A DNA stretch of 64,000 nucleotides from Aminobacter ciceronei (GTDB taxonomy: Bacteria > Pseudomonadota > Alphaproteobacteria > Rhizobiales > Rhizobiaceae), in the NCBI RefSeq assembly GCF_014138625.1, contig NZ_JACJHY010000017.1:62001-126000 (forward strand), read 5' to 3'. This document shows, one piece after another, positions 46,619 to 56,096 of this stretch. The notes beneath the pieces are model-generated. The model ran no database searches. It was not told where the DNA came from and was given only the letters and a program-made list of their open reading frames with translations. Each line of letters begins with the position of its first letter. Positions within the stretch are counted from its first letter, which is position 1. The position numbers were made by a program, and so were the translations under genes.

Positions 46619-48148
46619 CTAGGCGCCGTTTTTCGCCACATCTGCAAAGAAGCCTTCCGGGCTCTCCACTTCGACCAGCCGTTTCTTCTCGATTAGCCAG
46701 AAGCGGTTGCCGACGGCGCGGACGAAGCTGCGGTCGTGCGAGACGAGCAGGCAGCTCGCCTCGTGCTTCAGCAGTTCATCCTCCAGCGCCTCCTGCCCAT
46801 CGATGTCGAGATGGTTGGTCGGCTCGTCGAGCAGGTAGAAGTTCGGGTTTGTCAGCCTGAGCACCAGCATGCCCAGCCGCGCCTTCTGGCCGCCGGACAG
46901 GCGGCCGATCGGATTGCCCTGCATCTCGACGGTCAGGCCGGCGCCGGCCAGCAAGGTCCGGGCACGCTGCTCGCCGAGCTCGAACCGACGCGTCAGCATC
47001 GACAGCGGTGCGTCTTTGTCCCTGAGATCGGACAGGCCCTGGTCGCCATACCCCAGCACCAGCGAGGGCGTCGCCTTGACCACGTCCCTGGCGTTTTCCG
47101 GTGCGCCGATGGCCTGCCTGACCATGTTGACCAGCCGGGTCTTGCCGGTGCCGTTGCGGCCCAAAAGGACGACGCGGTCGCCCTGGCGAAGCCACAGTTT
47201 GCCGGTACGGAACAGCAGCGTTCCATCTGGCGTGGTGACGGGCGCGTCGTCGAAGGTGACCAGCACCTTGGCATGGGTTCCACGATTGGCGAGCCTGATG
47301 GCGCCAGCCGAACGCTCCTGATGGGCCGGCCGCGCCGCATCCTCCAGCCGGTCGGCCCGCTCCTTCAACTGCTTGGTCTTCACCACCAAGAGGTCGCTGC
47401 CCGAATTGATGCCGATGTTGTTGAGCTTGGCGGCCTGGCGGCGCAATTGCTGCGCCGTCTTCATGTCCTTCTCGAAGCGGCGGGCCTCCGATGCATCGAT
47501 CTCATCAAGAGCGTCCCGTGCCCTGGTATAGGGCAGCGAAAAGACCTGCGAGTTCTCTGGCCTGAGGAACAGCGTCCGGTTGGTGACGGCGTCGAGGAAG
47601 GCGCGGTCGTGACTGCAGATCACCACCGGCACGTCGCGCGGCAGGGCGTTCAGCCAGCCTTCGAGCTGGGCGATGCGCGCGAGGTCGAGATGGTTGGTCG
47701 GCTCGTCGAGCAGCAGCATGTCAGGCTCGGTCACCCAGACGCGGGCAAGCAGGGCCAACCGCTGCCAGCCGCCACTCAGCTTCGACAAGGGCCGCTGCCG
47801 CATCTCCTCGGGCACGTCGAGATCGTCGAGAACGATGTCGACGCGCCAGCTCTCGCTCTCAGCCTGATCGGCGGGAAGCGCTGCAAGGACGGCGTCATGG
47901 AACGCCATGTCGATCAGGCTTGCCGGCACGTCCTGCTCGACATGGCCGACCCGCAGGCCGCGTGAACGGGTGATATCGCCTGATGTCGGCTCGAAGGCGC
48001 CCGTGATCGCGCGCAGCAGCGTGGACTTGCCGCGACCATTGGCGGCGACGATGCCAAGCCGGTCACCCGGTTCGACGGACAGGTTGAGATTGGAGAAGAG
48101 CGGTGCACCGAGCGTGACGCCGAGCGACCTCAGATTGATCAAAGCCAT
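46619..48148 (-). CDS. ABC-F family ATPase (ribosome-associated type)
   Basis: A 509-residue protein with two ABC domains and no membrane part. First Walker A AANGRGKST (its first Gly replaced by Ala, near residue 36), signature LSKLSGGWQRLALLA, Walker B MLLLDEPTNHLD; second Walker A LGRNGTGKTR, signature LSGGQKARLG and LLDEPTNHLDIDG. The linker between domains is charged (KTKQLKERADRLEDA). ABC-F proteins bind the ribosomal E site as translation factors or antibiotic-protection factors. Start at ATG 48148 has only a weak ribosome site, but there is a 300-base leader with its own small ORF, suggesting regulated translation or attenuation. Confidence 0.88.
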   Translation of the reverse strand: MALINLRSLGVTLGAPLFSNLNLSVEPGDRLGIVAANGRGKSTLLRAITGAFEPTSGDITRSRGLRVGHVEQDVPASLIDMAFHDAVLAALPADQAESESWRVDIVLDDLDVPEEMRQRPLSKLSGGWQRLALLARVWVTEPDMLLLDEPTNHLDLARIAQLEGWLNALPRDVPVVICSHDRAFLDAVTNRTLFLRPENSQVFSLPYTRARDALDEIDASEARRFEKDMKTAQQLRRQAAKLNNIGINSGSDLLVVKTKQLKERADRLEDAARPAHQERSAGAIRLANRGTHAKVLVTFDDAPVTTPDGTLLFRTGKLWLRQGDRVVLLGRNGTGKTRLVNMVRQAIGAPENARDVVKATPSLVLGYGDQGLSDLRDKDAPLSMLTRRFELGEQRARTLLAGAGLTVEMQGNPIGRLSGGQKARLGMLVLRLTNPNFYLLDEPTNHLDIDGQEALEDELLKHEASCLLVSHDRSFVRAVGNRFWLIEKKRLVEVESPEGFFADVAKNGA

Positions 48149-48178
48149 ATCAGTTCTCTGGTCTGGCCGGACCTTCGC

Positions 48179-48400
48179 CCGCATCCGATCATACGAGATG
48201 CTTTTGGGAAACCGGGTCCGGTGATTGTCCAGATGCGGACGAGCCCAAGGCTCGAGGCCGCATCACCACTGAGGGCAGACCGGGAGAGAGATACGCAACA
48301 TCGAATGCCGCATCATACTGTCCAAAAATCGTAACTGATCGTTGGGGTCGATGCTGTTGGCGCGTCGTCCGAGGTCAGCCCTGCAAACGCATCTGCAGGG
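48179..48400 (-). promoter_or_regulatory. Attenuator-like leader of the ABC-F gene
   Basis: Hairpin A, CCCTGCA/TGCAGGG (48379-48400), covers the last codons of the leader ORF. Hairpin B, GATGCGG/CCGCATC with inner GAGCC/GGCTC (48232-48264), lies closer to the gene. The 5' arm element GATGCG(G) is also found at 48388-48393 (loop of A), 48308-48314 and 48179-48185, so one CCGCATC (48232-48238) has four possible partners. No T-run follows either hairpin, so control could be at translation or through Rho. Confidence 0.55.
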
Positions 48401-48446
48401 CGTGGACAGGGCCGCGCTGACGGTGGTGACGAAAAAACGTGTACAC
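48375..48446 (-). CDS. Leader peptide upstream of the ABC-F gene (23 residues)
   Basis: GTG start at 48446, preceded at 5 bases by AAAGGAGG, the best ribosome binding site in the region. It reads VYTFFRHHRQRGP and so on to a TGA at 48375. It contains Arg-Gln-Arg (residues 9-11), a basic-X-basic motif like those at which macrolide-bound ribosomes stall in erm-type leaders. Its last codons are inside hairpin A. A promoter lies just upstream. It is probably a regulatory ORF, not a functional protein. Confidence 0.65.
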   Translation of the reverse strand: MYTFFRHHRQRGPVHALQMRLQG

Positions 48447-48479
48447 GCAGCCCTCCTTTGTTGTTCGAGTTGCGCGCCC

Positions 48480-48508
48480 TAGATAGCCGCGACCTCGTTC
48501 CTTTGCAA
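48480..48508 (-). promoter_or_regulatory. Promoter of the ABC-F leader
   Basis: Minus strand TTGCAA (48503-48508), 17-base spacer, TATCTA (48480-48485). Transcription would start near 48473, giving about 27 bases before the leader ORF and about 325 bases before the ABC-F ATG. Confidence 0.65.
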
Positions 48509-48510
48509 GC

Positions 48511-48603
48511 CTACTGGATCGTCAGCTCGCTGCGCTCCGGCCTATTGGATCGTCAGCTCGCTGCGCTCCGGCCTATTGGATCGTCAGCTCGCTGCGCTCG
48601 CCG
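48511..48603. repeat. Three tandem 31-bp copies of a gene's 3' end
   Basis: The 31-base unit CTAYTGGATCGTCAGCTCGC followed by TGCGCTCCGGC occurs at 48511-48541 and 48542-48572, and a third copy, diverging in its last bases, at 48573-48603. The third is the true stop and last codons of the VWA gene (ending SELTIQ). Because 31 is not a multiple of three, the downstream copies are out of frame with each other. Confidence 0.92.
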
Positions 48604-50222
48604 GCCCTGACGGTCGCCGAAGCCTCCTTCTTGCCGGCGTCGCCGCGATCGACCTCGACAACATAGTCGCCTGCCGGCAAGGTCGTCTGGTGCTTCTGGT
48701 CGTAGGCGTAGCCGAAACCCTGGCGATTGCCCTGGATGTCCTTCTTGGCCGCAAAGACGCGGATTTCCTTGGCGCCGGGAGCATCGATCGCCAGCACGCC
48801 GGCGCCGAGCACGGCGGTCACCTGGCCCTGCTCGCCGACCCGGACATTGAAGGGCTGTTCGGCCTCGGACTGGTCCATGCGGGCGACCAGGACATAGTCG
48901 CCGGCGGGCAGGTCGAACTTGTTGTCCGGACCATAGCCATAGGTGACCTGGTCGCGGGTGCCGTCGATCTTTTTCCTGGCCTTGTAGACCCTGACGTCGA
49001 GACCGCCGGCGTCGACCTTGTCGGCGCCCTCGGCATAGATCGCATTGACCACGACATGGCCGACGCCGACGATGATGTCCTTTTCGACGGTCTGGCCGGC
49101 AGCAAGCTGGATCGTCTCATTGGCCTCGCCCTGGCCGATGGTGACCTTCAGCCTGGTTTCGCCGGCAGGCAGCACCACCTTGGTCTGGCCGTAATAGGTC
49201 GCCGGGTGGTCGCCACCAGGGAAGTCGAGCACGACGGCCGCCCCATCGACGATGTCGGCGCCTTCGCTGGGGCGTGGCCTGACGACGAGCGTGCCGGCAT
49301 TGAGCACGAACAGCGGCTTGTAGGCCTGGCCGGCCTCGACCTTCAGCGGCTGTTCGACAGCCGCTTCGCCGAGCGTTGCACGGATGATGTAGTCGCCGGC
49401 TTCAAGCGATCCCTTGTAGTTGTTGTATTCGGTGGTCAGGCGCTCGCCCTTGGAGCCGTCGGCATTGGCCTTGTAGATTTCCCAGGCGTTGCCGGCGTCC
49501 TTCAGCGGCGCGCCGCCTTCGGCCAGCGTCAGCTCGGGAGCGAAGTTGAACTCCGGCTTGGCCGGTTCCGGCGCAGGCGCAGGTTCCGGGGCCGGGGCCG
49601 GCGCGGCAACCGTCTGCACCAACGCATCTTCCAGACCCTTGGCGTCGGTTGCCTGGATGTATTTGCCGCCGGTGTTTTCGGCGAGGCAGGCGACCTGCCT
49701 GCCCTCTTCCGCCGTCAGGCCGAAGCCGACGACATGGGCGGTGAAATCGACACCCGACTGCTCCAGTTCCTTGCCCAATGCGCAAGGGTCGGCGTTGCAG
49801 GTCTCGAGCCCGTCGGTGATCAGGATCACTGTCGCCTTGTCCTCGGTGTATTTGAGGTCCTCGGCGGCCTGCTTGACGGCAGCGGACAATGGCGTCTTGC
49901 CGAGGAATTTCATGCTGTCGGCGGCAACGGTGATGGCGCTTGCCGAGCCTGACGCCGGCGGCACCACCAGTTCGATGTCGGTGCAGCTGCCCTTTTCGCG
50001 GTGGCCATAGGCCATCAGCCCGAGTTCGGTGTCGGCGGGAATGGTGGTAAGCACCGAGCGCAGCGCCTCGCGGGCGATTTCCAGCTTCGGCTTGCCGTCG
50101 ATCTGTCCCCACATCGAGCCGGAGGCATCGAGTACGATGATGGCGCGGTCGGCGGCGTTGGCGCTTGCCACTCCCGACAGCATGAGGACAGACGCCAGGA
50201 TGCCTCGTGTAAACGCCTTCAT
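48573..50222 (-). CDS. Secreted von Willebrand factor A domain protein
   Basis: A 549-residue exported protein: signal MKAFTRGILASVLMLSGVA, then a VWA domain (about 26-220) with the metal-binding motif DASGSMWG (Asp32-Ser36). After an Ala/Pro/Glu linker (PAPAPEPAPAPEP) come four or so beta-sandwich-like repeats (YxxGxDxVxA type) of about 75 residues each. Likely a periplasmic or surface adhesion/assembly protein. ATG 50222 has GGGGC upstream. Its 3' end is part of a tandem triplication. Confidence 0.85.
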   Translation of the reverse strand: MKAFTRGILASVLMLSGVASANAADRAIIVLDASGSMWGQIDGKPKLEIAREALRSVLTTIPADTELGLMAYGHREKGSCTDIELVVPPASGSASAITVAADSMKFLGKTPLSAAVKQAAEDLKYTEDKATVILITDGLETCNADPCALGKELEQSGVDFTAHVVGFGLTAEEGRQVACLAENTGGKYIQATDAKGLEDALVQTVAAPAPAPEPAPAPEPAKPEFNFAPELTLAEGGAPLKDAGNAWEIYKANADGSKGERLTTEYNNYKGSLEAGDYIIRATLGEAAVEQPLKVEAGQAYKPLFVLNAGTLVVRPRPSEGADIVDGAAVVLDFPGGDHPATYYGQTKVVLPAGETRLKVTIGQGEANETIQLAAGQTVEKDIIVGVGHVVVNAIYAEGADKVDAGGLDVRVYKARKKIDGTRDQVTYGYGPDNKFDLPAGDYVLVARMDQSEAEQPFNVRVGEQGQVTAVLGAGVLAIDAPGAKEIRVFAAKKDIQGNRQGFGYAYDQKHQTTLPAGDYVVEVDRGDAGKKEASATVRAGERSELTIQ

Positions 50223-50295
50223 GCTGCCCCTCGCCGATTCAGTTGAATGACGCGAAGCTAAACAACGGCCATTGGGCTGACAACCCTGAGGCTGA

Positions 50296-51258
50296 TCAAT
50301 AGGTGGTGCGGCGTTCTTCGCTCGGCGGACGGCCGAACTGCAGCCGGTAACTTTGCGCGAAATAGGAATGCGAGGTGAAGCCGGTGGCGATCGCCACGTC
50401 GAGGATCGGCATGTTGGTCTGGCGCAGCAATTCACGCGCGCGCTCGAGCCTGAGCCGCATGTAATAACGGCCAGGCGTCACATTGAGATGGCGCAGGAAC
50501 AGGCGCTCGACCTGGCGAACCGACAGCCCGGCCGTCTTTGCCAGTTGCACCGCCGACAGGGGCTCATCGAGATGGTCGGCCATCAGTTCGACGATGCGCT
50601 TGAGCTTGTCCGACTTGCCGGTGAGGTCACGTTCGGGGCCAACGCGCTGGCGGTCGCCGGCAGAACGGATGCGCTCGTGCTGAAACTGGTTGGCAACCTC
50701 GTTGGCGAGATTGGCGCCGAAATCGCGCTTGATGATCTCGAGCATCAGGTCGATCGAGGTGGTGACGCCGGCACAGGTGTAGCGCTTGCGGTCGATCTCG
50801 AAGACGTTGTTGGTGCACTCGATATCAGGGAACTTCTCCATGAAACCGGCGCGGTTTTCCCAATGGATGGTGCAGCGGTAGCCGTCGAGTTGGCCGGCTT
50901 CGGCCAACAGATAGGAGCCGACCGACAGCGCGCCCAGGGCAGCGCCGCGCCGGCCCCAGGAACGAAGCGCGCCGAGCACCTTGCTCTTGCCAGGAAATTC
51001 GGTGGCGACGCCGACGCAGACGAACATGATGTCGACCGCCGGCACGTCGGCGACGGAATAGTCGACCTTGAGCGGCAGGCCGTTGGAGGCGATCACCGCC
51101 TCGCCATCGGCCGATACCGTGGTCCAGCCATAGACGTCGCGGCCGAGCAGCCGGTTGGCCGACCGACAGGTGTCGATAGCGGCAACCAGCGAGAACATCG
51201 AGAACTTGTCTACCAGCAGGAAAGCGAACTGGCGGCCTTCGGGGTGGGGCTCTGACAT
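50296..51258 (-). CDS. GlxA-type AraC family regulator
   Basis: A 320-residue regulator: N-terminal DJ-1/PfpI-like (class I glutamine amidotransferase-like) domain (about residues 10-170), with the normally catalytic Cys replaced in GALSVGSYLLAEAG, and a C-terminal AraC helix-turn-helix pair (about 220-320: LDEPLSAVQLAKTAGLSVRQ, DVAIATGFTSHSYFAQSYR). Such proteins (GbdR/GlxA group) respond to glycine betaine, choline or amino acids. Target unknown. Start ATG 51258. Confidence 0.88.
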   Translation of the reverse strand: MSEPHPEGRQFAFLLVDKFSMFSLVAAIDTCRSANRLLGRDVYGWTTVSADGEAVIASNGLPLKVDYSVADVPAVDIMFVCVGVATEFPGKSKVLGALRSWGRRGAALGALSVGSYLLAEAGQLDGYRCTIHWENRAGFMEKFPDIECTNNVFEIDRKRYTCAGVTTSIDLMLEIIKRDFGANLANEVANQFQHERIRSAGDRQRVGPERDLTGKSDKLKRIVELMADHLDEPLSAVQLAKTAGLSVRQVERLFLRHLNVTPGRYYMRLRLERARELLRQTNMPILDVAIATGFTSHSYFAQSYRLQFGRPPSEERRTTY

Positions 51259-51329
51259 CGCGACCAAATCTACAGAACGCGCCGGGTTGAGCAAGGAAGC
51301 GGCGCCGGTTTCCACAACGCCGCGATCAT

Positions 51330-52226
51330 TCAGAAGCCCGGTTGTTCGAGGCCGGCGTGGCGATAGGCCGACACCAGCGTGTTGGCCATCAGCATGGCGA
51401 TGGTCATCGGACCGACGCCCCCGGGAACCGGCGTGATGGCGCCCGCGCTCTTTTCGGCCGAGGCGAACTCGACGTCGCCAACCAGCCTGGACTTGCCTTC
51501 ACCCTTGTCGGGTGCGGGAATGCGGTTGATGCCGACGTCGATGACGGTGGCGCCCGGCTTGACCCAGTCGCCCTTGACCATTTCGGGCCGGCCGACGGCT
51601 GCCACCAGAATATCGGCACTGCGGCACAGCGCCGGTAAATCCTTGGTGCGACTGTGGGCAATGGTGACGGTGGCGTTGGCGGCGAGCAGCAGGTTGGCCA
51701 TCGGCTTGCCGACGATGTTGGAACGCCCGACGACCACCGCATTGAGCCCGGACAGATCCTTGCCGTGCTTGCGTTCGATCAGCAGCATCGAGCCGAATGG
51801 CGTGCAGGGCACCAGTGCTGTGTCGAGCTCGCCTGTGGCGAGCTTGCCGACATTGATGAAGTGGAAGCCGTCGACATCCTTGGCGGGCGCGATCGTCTGG
51901 ATGATCTTGCCGGCGTCGATATGGCCGGGCAGCGGCAGCTGGACGAGGATGCCGTGGATCGCGGGGTCGGCGTTGAGCTTCTCGACGAGGGCGACGAGAT
52001 CGGCTTCGGAGGTCTCGGCGGCAAGCGTGTGCTGGACCGAATGGAAGCCGCATTCCTTTGATGTGCGCGACTTGTTGGCGACATAGACCTGGCTCGCCGG
52101 ATCCTCGCCGACGATGACCACCGCCAGTCCCGGCTTCACGCCATGCGCGGCAAGCGTGGCCGCTGACTTCTTGACGCCTTCGACGACCTCGGCTGCGACA
52201 CTCTTTCCGTCAATGATCTCAGCCAT
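51330..52226 (-). CDS. folD: Methylenetetrahydrofolate dehydrogenase / methenyl-THF cyclohydrolase
   Basis: A 298-residue bifunctional enzyme of one-carbon metabolism. Visible are the active-site stretch [14 protein letters not shown] (with Tyr and Lys), [13 protein letters not shown], the NADP motif [14 protein letters not shown] and the closing [21 protein letters not shown] 52226. It lies downstream (same strand) of the chain-length protein gene and upstream of the GlxA regulator gene. Confidence 0.96.
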   Translation of the reverse strand: MAEIIDGKSVAAEVVEGVKKSAATLAAHGVKPGLAVVIVGEDPASQVYVANKSRTSKECGFHSVQHTLAAETSEADLVALVEKLNADPAIHGILVQLPLPGHIDAGKIIQTIAPAKDVDGFHFINVGKLATGELDTALVPCTPFGSMLLIERKHGKDLSGLNAVVVGRSNIVGKPMANLLLAANATVTIAHSRTKDLPALCRSADILVAAVGRPEMVKGDWVKPGATVIDVGINRIPAPDKGEGKSRLVGDVEFASAEKSAGAITPVPGGVGPMTIAMLMANTLVSAYRHAGLEQPGF

Positions 52227-52338
52227 GTCTCTACTCCGTCTGCGGCATGCTTCGGGCGGCATTGTCATCAAATTTTCGACCCGCAACCTCGCCATTGCGG
52301 CGTCCGGTGCCGTAAACTCGAAACCGCATGGAAGAATT

Positions 52339-54636
52339 TCAGAAGTAGCGGCGTGAGCGCCGCTCCCTGAGAAGGTTCAATTCCTTGCGAACCTCGCGCA
52401 GGCTTTCGCTGATCTCGTCGATCTGGCTCTGCGGCGCGGGCGCATCGGCTCGGGGCGCTGCCGGCGGCGTGGAGTAATGCTCCGGCGGCCGCTGCCGATA
52501 GGACGGGCGGTACTGCCGAGCAGCGGCATAGTCCGGTTGCTGCTGTGGCTGTTCGTAATAACCAGGCCGCGGTTGCGGCACATAGGATGGGTCAAGATCG
52601 CCCTGCGGCGCCTGGTACCCGGGCTGCTGCTGCATCGGCTGCGCCTGCCACGACTGCGGCGGCTGCCGGTTGTCGACGATCGGATCGGCGGCGGCGACAG
52701 GACCGGTCGCCGCCGGCATTACCGGGGTCGTATCGACCCGTGCGGCGGTCGCCTTGACGCGGTTGTCCGGCTGGTTGTTCGCGGCTGCCGGTTCGCCGCG
52801 CATTTCGGGCTTCGCCCGGCTGCGTCGCCTCGCCGTGTTGCGCAGGCTCTGCAGCGCCCCGCGCATGGCACCGAAGCCGACGCCAGAGGCAAAGCCGAGC
52901 AGCATGCCGCCCAGCGCAATCATCGCCCGCGACGGACCGGTCGACTGCAGCGGCGGCGATGCCGGTGATATGATTGTCACATTGCCCGAATTGATGTCTC
53001 TCTGCTCGCCGGTCTCGCGTGCCCGCAGCAGCGTTGCCTCGTAGACGGCGCGCTTGGCGGCAACGTCGCGATCGAGCTCGCGCAGCGTGACCATTTCGCC
53101 GCCGACATCGCTCTGGCGCACCTTGAGCTGGGCAAGGCGGGCCGCGAGCTCCTGTTCCGTCTGGACGGCGCGCTTGAGGTCGACCTGGATGGAGCCGGCG
53201 ACCCGGCGCAGTTCGTTGGCGATACGCTCGCGTGCTCCGCTGAGCTGGGCATCGACAGCCAAACGCTCGGGATGGCGCGGGCCAAGCCTGACGGCGGCCC
53301 GGTCCGCTTCCTGGGTCAGCGCCGCATATTGCGCGCGCAATTCGGTAATTGCCGGCGAGCCGATCGCTTCGGGCAACGCGCCTGCAAGCACCGAATCGAC
53401 ACCGAGGTCGCGGGTCGAGGAGGCACGCGCGTTGAGTTCGAGCGTGCGGGCTCGTGCCGCGGTCAGCTGGTCGTTGACGCGCTGGATCTCATCGTCGGTG
53501 ATCAGGCGCCCTTGCGGATTGATGAGTTCGTTCTCGGCCTTGAACGCCTCGACCTTGCGCTCGGCTGTCTCAACCGACTTGCGCAGGTCGTCGAGGCGGC
53601 GGGTCAGCTCGTCGGTCGCGCGTCCGGCCGTTCCGGCCTGCAACTCGCCGAAAGTCTGGATGAAGACATCCGTCATCGTGTTGGCGATCAGCGCCGACTT
53701 CTCGGGATCTTGCGTCTTCGCCCCGACCGAGATGACGAAAGTGTTGGTGTCACGCTGGATGGACAACGCTTCATAGAGGTGTTCGGCGGCCAGCGCGTGC
53801 CGCCGCCCGGGGTCGTCGCCTGTCTGTTGGTTGGAAGAGATCAGCGAACTCACAAAACCGCGAATGCTGAAGCCGCCGCCAGCCTTGCCGTTGAATTCCG
53901 GGTCCTCGGCCAGATTGAGCTTGTCGACAACCTTGACCAGAACGGAGCCGGAGGTCAGCCGGCGCACCTGGGTTTCGACCACCGCCAGCGTCGCGTCCGA
54001 CGGCAAGTCGCCGACGGTCAGCTCCTTGTCGGAAAGCCTGAGGTTGCGCGGATCGACGATCATCTCGGTCCACGCTTGGTATTTCTTGGGCGTCGACAGA
54101 GCGAGCGCGACACCCAGCAGCGCGCCGGCGAGCGTCGTCGAGGCGATCAGCAGTTTCGAACGGGTGATGCCGCCGATGACCGCCATCGGGTCGATCAGCG
54201 GTTGCCAGCGGACGTCGTCGTGATCGCCATGCTGTGCAGATGGCTCGACCGAGGGCTGAGGCATGGCAGCAAGCGGCTCCGGAGCGACTGAGCCGATCGC
54301 CCTGTCGCGCCAGGTGCCGATCATCGAAGACGGAGTCGGTGCAGGCTTGTCGCTTGCGAATGCGGACGCAGCTTCCATCGGCTGTGCGACAACCGGCTGT
54401 TCCGGTGCGGCCGGCTTTTCGGCCAGTTGCTCGCGGGCAGCACGTTCGGCCTCGCGCCGGAAACGCGCCATGCGATGGCGGGTCGCAGGATCCTGGAAAT
54501 CTTCGTGGCCAATGTGGTCTTCCGCTGACATCGACAGCAGCGACGAGCCTCGCGTCTTCGGATCGGCGTCGTCCCGGTCCAGCGCAAGCAACGAGCGCTT
54601 GCGCCTCCAGTCCTCGCGGTTTCCAGATTCGGCCAT
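52339..54636 (-). CDS. Exopolysaccharide chain-length protein (Wzz/GumC-type, no kinase domain)
   Basis: A 765-residue inner-membrane protein. Two membrane helices (about residues 150-170 and 580-605) flank a long periplasmic coiled coil; Wzz motifs are in [20 protein letters not shown] and after the coil, [20 protein letters not shown]. The C-terminal cytoplasmic tail is Pro/Gln-rich (many PQQQP-type stretches) and has no Walker A, unlike ExoP/Wzc. It sets polymer length in the cluster. Start ATG 54636. A CtrA-like half-matched site (54681-54695) lies upstream. Confidence 0.85.
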   Translation of the reverse strand: MAESGNREDWRRKRSLLALDRDDADPKTRGSSLLSMSAEDHIGHEDFQDPATRHRMARFRREAERAAREQLAEKPAAPEQPVVAQPMEAASAFASDKPAPTPSSMIGTWRDRAIGSVAPEPLAAMPQPSVEPSAQHGDHDDVRWQPLIDPMAVIGGITRSKLLIASTTLAGALLGVALALSTPKKYQAWTEMIVDPRNLRLSDKELTVGDLPSDATLAVVETQVRRLTSGSVLVKVVDKLNLAEDPEFNGKAGGGFSIRGFVSSLISSNQQTGDDPGRRHALAAEHLYEALSIQRDTNTFVISVGAKTQDPEKSALIANTMTDVFIQTFGELQAGTAGRATDELTRRLDDLRKSVETAERKVEAFKAENELINPQGRLITDDEIQRVNDQLTAARARTLELNARASSTRDLGVDSVLAGALPEAIGSPAITELRAQYAALTQEADRAAVRLGPRHPERLAVDAQLSGARERIANELRRVAGSIQVDLKRAVQTEQELAARLAQLKVRQSDVGGEMVTLRELDRDVAAKRAVYEATLLRARETGEQRDINSGNVTIISPASPPLQSTGPSRAMIALGGMLLGFASGVGFGAMRGALQSLRNTARRRSRAKPEMRGEPAAANNQPDNRVKATAARVDTTPVMPAATGPVAAADPIVDNRQPPQSWQAQPMQQQPGYQAPQGDLDPSYVPQPRPGYYEQPQQQPDYAAARQYRPSYRQRPPEHYSTPPAAPRADAPAPQSQIDEISESLREVRKELNLLRERRSRRYF

Positions 54637-54797
54637 GCGGGCAACTTCCAAAAATCTATTCCGGATCACCTGTCCGGTCGTTAAGCCACGCTAAACAGAC
54701 ATGGGTAACAAAACGTTAATTCCTGCTTTGCGGCAGTATATAGAGCTTCATCGCAGAACGGCACATTAAGCTTTGGCTTTTATCGTCCAACTGGATC

Positions 54798-56093
54798 ATG
54801 ACCAAGGCGAACGACATACCGCGCACGACGCTGCGCCAGCGGATCGGCAGTTTCGTCGTGCAGCGGCAGGCGGTCCTGCGCGACTACTTCTCGGCGATCA
54901 GCGGCTCGATGGGCCGGCTGGTGTTTTCGCTTATCTATTTCATCGCGCTCGCCAACACACTGTCGATCGCCGATTTCGGCTTGTTTGCTACCGCCTCCGC
55001 CGCTGGCGTCATGCTGTCGCGAACGCTGGCCTTCGGTTTCATCTCGGCGCTCTACCGCACGGCAACGATAAGACCCCGCCTGATCGGCAGCTACACCGCC
55101 GGCTTCCTGATGCTCGCCGCGCTGTCGCTGCCGGTGCTCGTCGCCGCTTCGGCGCTGACCTGGTTCCTGTTCTTTTCGACATCCATGCCGGCCGCCATCT
55201 TTGCCGCCGTCATCTTTGCCGAGGCGCTGTTGTGGCGACCGGTCGAAGTGGCGATGATCGTCAACAACGGTCTCGGCCGCTTCGGCCGGGCGGCGGTTCT
55301 GGCGATCCTGACCGCCGCGATCAAGGCCGCCGCTGCTGCCCTGTTCATCTTCTGGCCAAGCCATACGGTCGGCGCCTGGGCCGGGTTCTACATCGCCTCG
55401 AACCTCGTCTCCCTGGCGCTCGCCTTCGGCTTCTTCTATCCGCGCCAGCGGCTTAGGCTGACGCCTGACCTTTACTGGCGTCGGCTGTCGGATTCGATCT
55501 ATGTCGCCGGTGCCGAAGTGCTGTTCTACCTACAGATGGAGTTCGACAAGCTGCTGGTGCTGGCCATGGGCGGCCCGCATCTCGCCGGCATCTATGCCAT
55601 CGTCATGCGGCTGGTCGACCTGACCGCCATCCCGATCCGCACCTTCTCGATGATGCTGGTCCAGCGCATGATGCGCATACCCGAAATGCTTGCCAGGCTG
55701 AAGGTCAAGGTTGGCATCGAGGCGGGCATTTTGATCGTCTCGACCTCGGCCCTGCTGTTCCTCGCCGTGGTACTGTACTTCTATCCCAACTTCCTCGGCC
55801 GCAACGTCGCCGAGGCGGCCCCGCTGGTCGGACTGGCGCTGTTCGTGCCGGCCCTGCGCAATCTCGTCGAGTATCACGCCGAGCTTCTGTTCGCGCGCGG
55901 CCAGACGCTGGTCCGCGCCGCCAATCTCGCCATGCTGGCGGGCCTCAAGGCAGCGTTGCTGTCGCTGTTGCTGATGCGCGTCGCCGACACCGAAACGCTG
56001 GTGTGGATGCTGAACGGCATGTTCGCGCTGCTTTACCTGGCGTCGGCCGCCGTCACCTACACGGCGCTGCGGCGTCCAGCCAGGGCAATCTAG
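54798..56093 (+). CDS. Polysaccharide flippase (Wzx-like)
   Basis: A 431-residue integral membrane protein with about 12 helices of the MATE/Wzx (oligosaccharide-lipid flippase) group; N-terminal FSAISGSMGRLVFSLIYFIALA is typical. It should move lipid-linked repeat units across the inner membrane. It is divergent from the chain-length protein gene. ATG 54798. Sugar specificity unknown. Confidence 0.82.
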   Translation: MTKANDIPRTTLRQRIGSFVVQRQAVLRDYFSAISGSMGRLVFSLIYFIALANTLSIADFGLFATASAAGVMLSRTLAFGFISALYRTATIRPRLIGSYTAGFLMLAALSLPVLVAASALTWFLFFSTSMPAAIFAAVIFAEALLWRPVEVAMIVNNGLGRFGRAAVLAILTAAIKAAAAALFIFWPSHTVGAWAGFYIASNLVSLALAFGFFYPRQRLRLTPDLYWRRLSDSIYVAGAEVLFYLQMEFDKLLVLAMGGPHLAGIYAIVMRLVDLTAIPIRTFSMMLVQRMMRIPEMLARLKVKVGIEAGILIVSTSALLFLAVVLYFYPNFLGRNVAEAAPLVGLALFVPALRNLVEYHAELLFARGQTLVRAANLAMLAGLKAALLSLLLMRVADTETLVWMLNGMFALLYLASAAVTYTALRRPARAI

Positions 56094-56096
56094 GCC

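Noticed and set aside
54681-54695. CtrA-like TTAA-N7-TAAA upstream of the chain-length gene
   Set aside because: One mismatch in the second half; kept only as a remark because a full site is needed for a claim.
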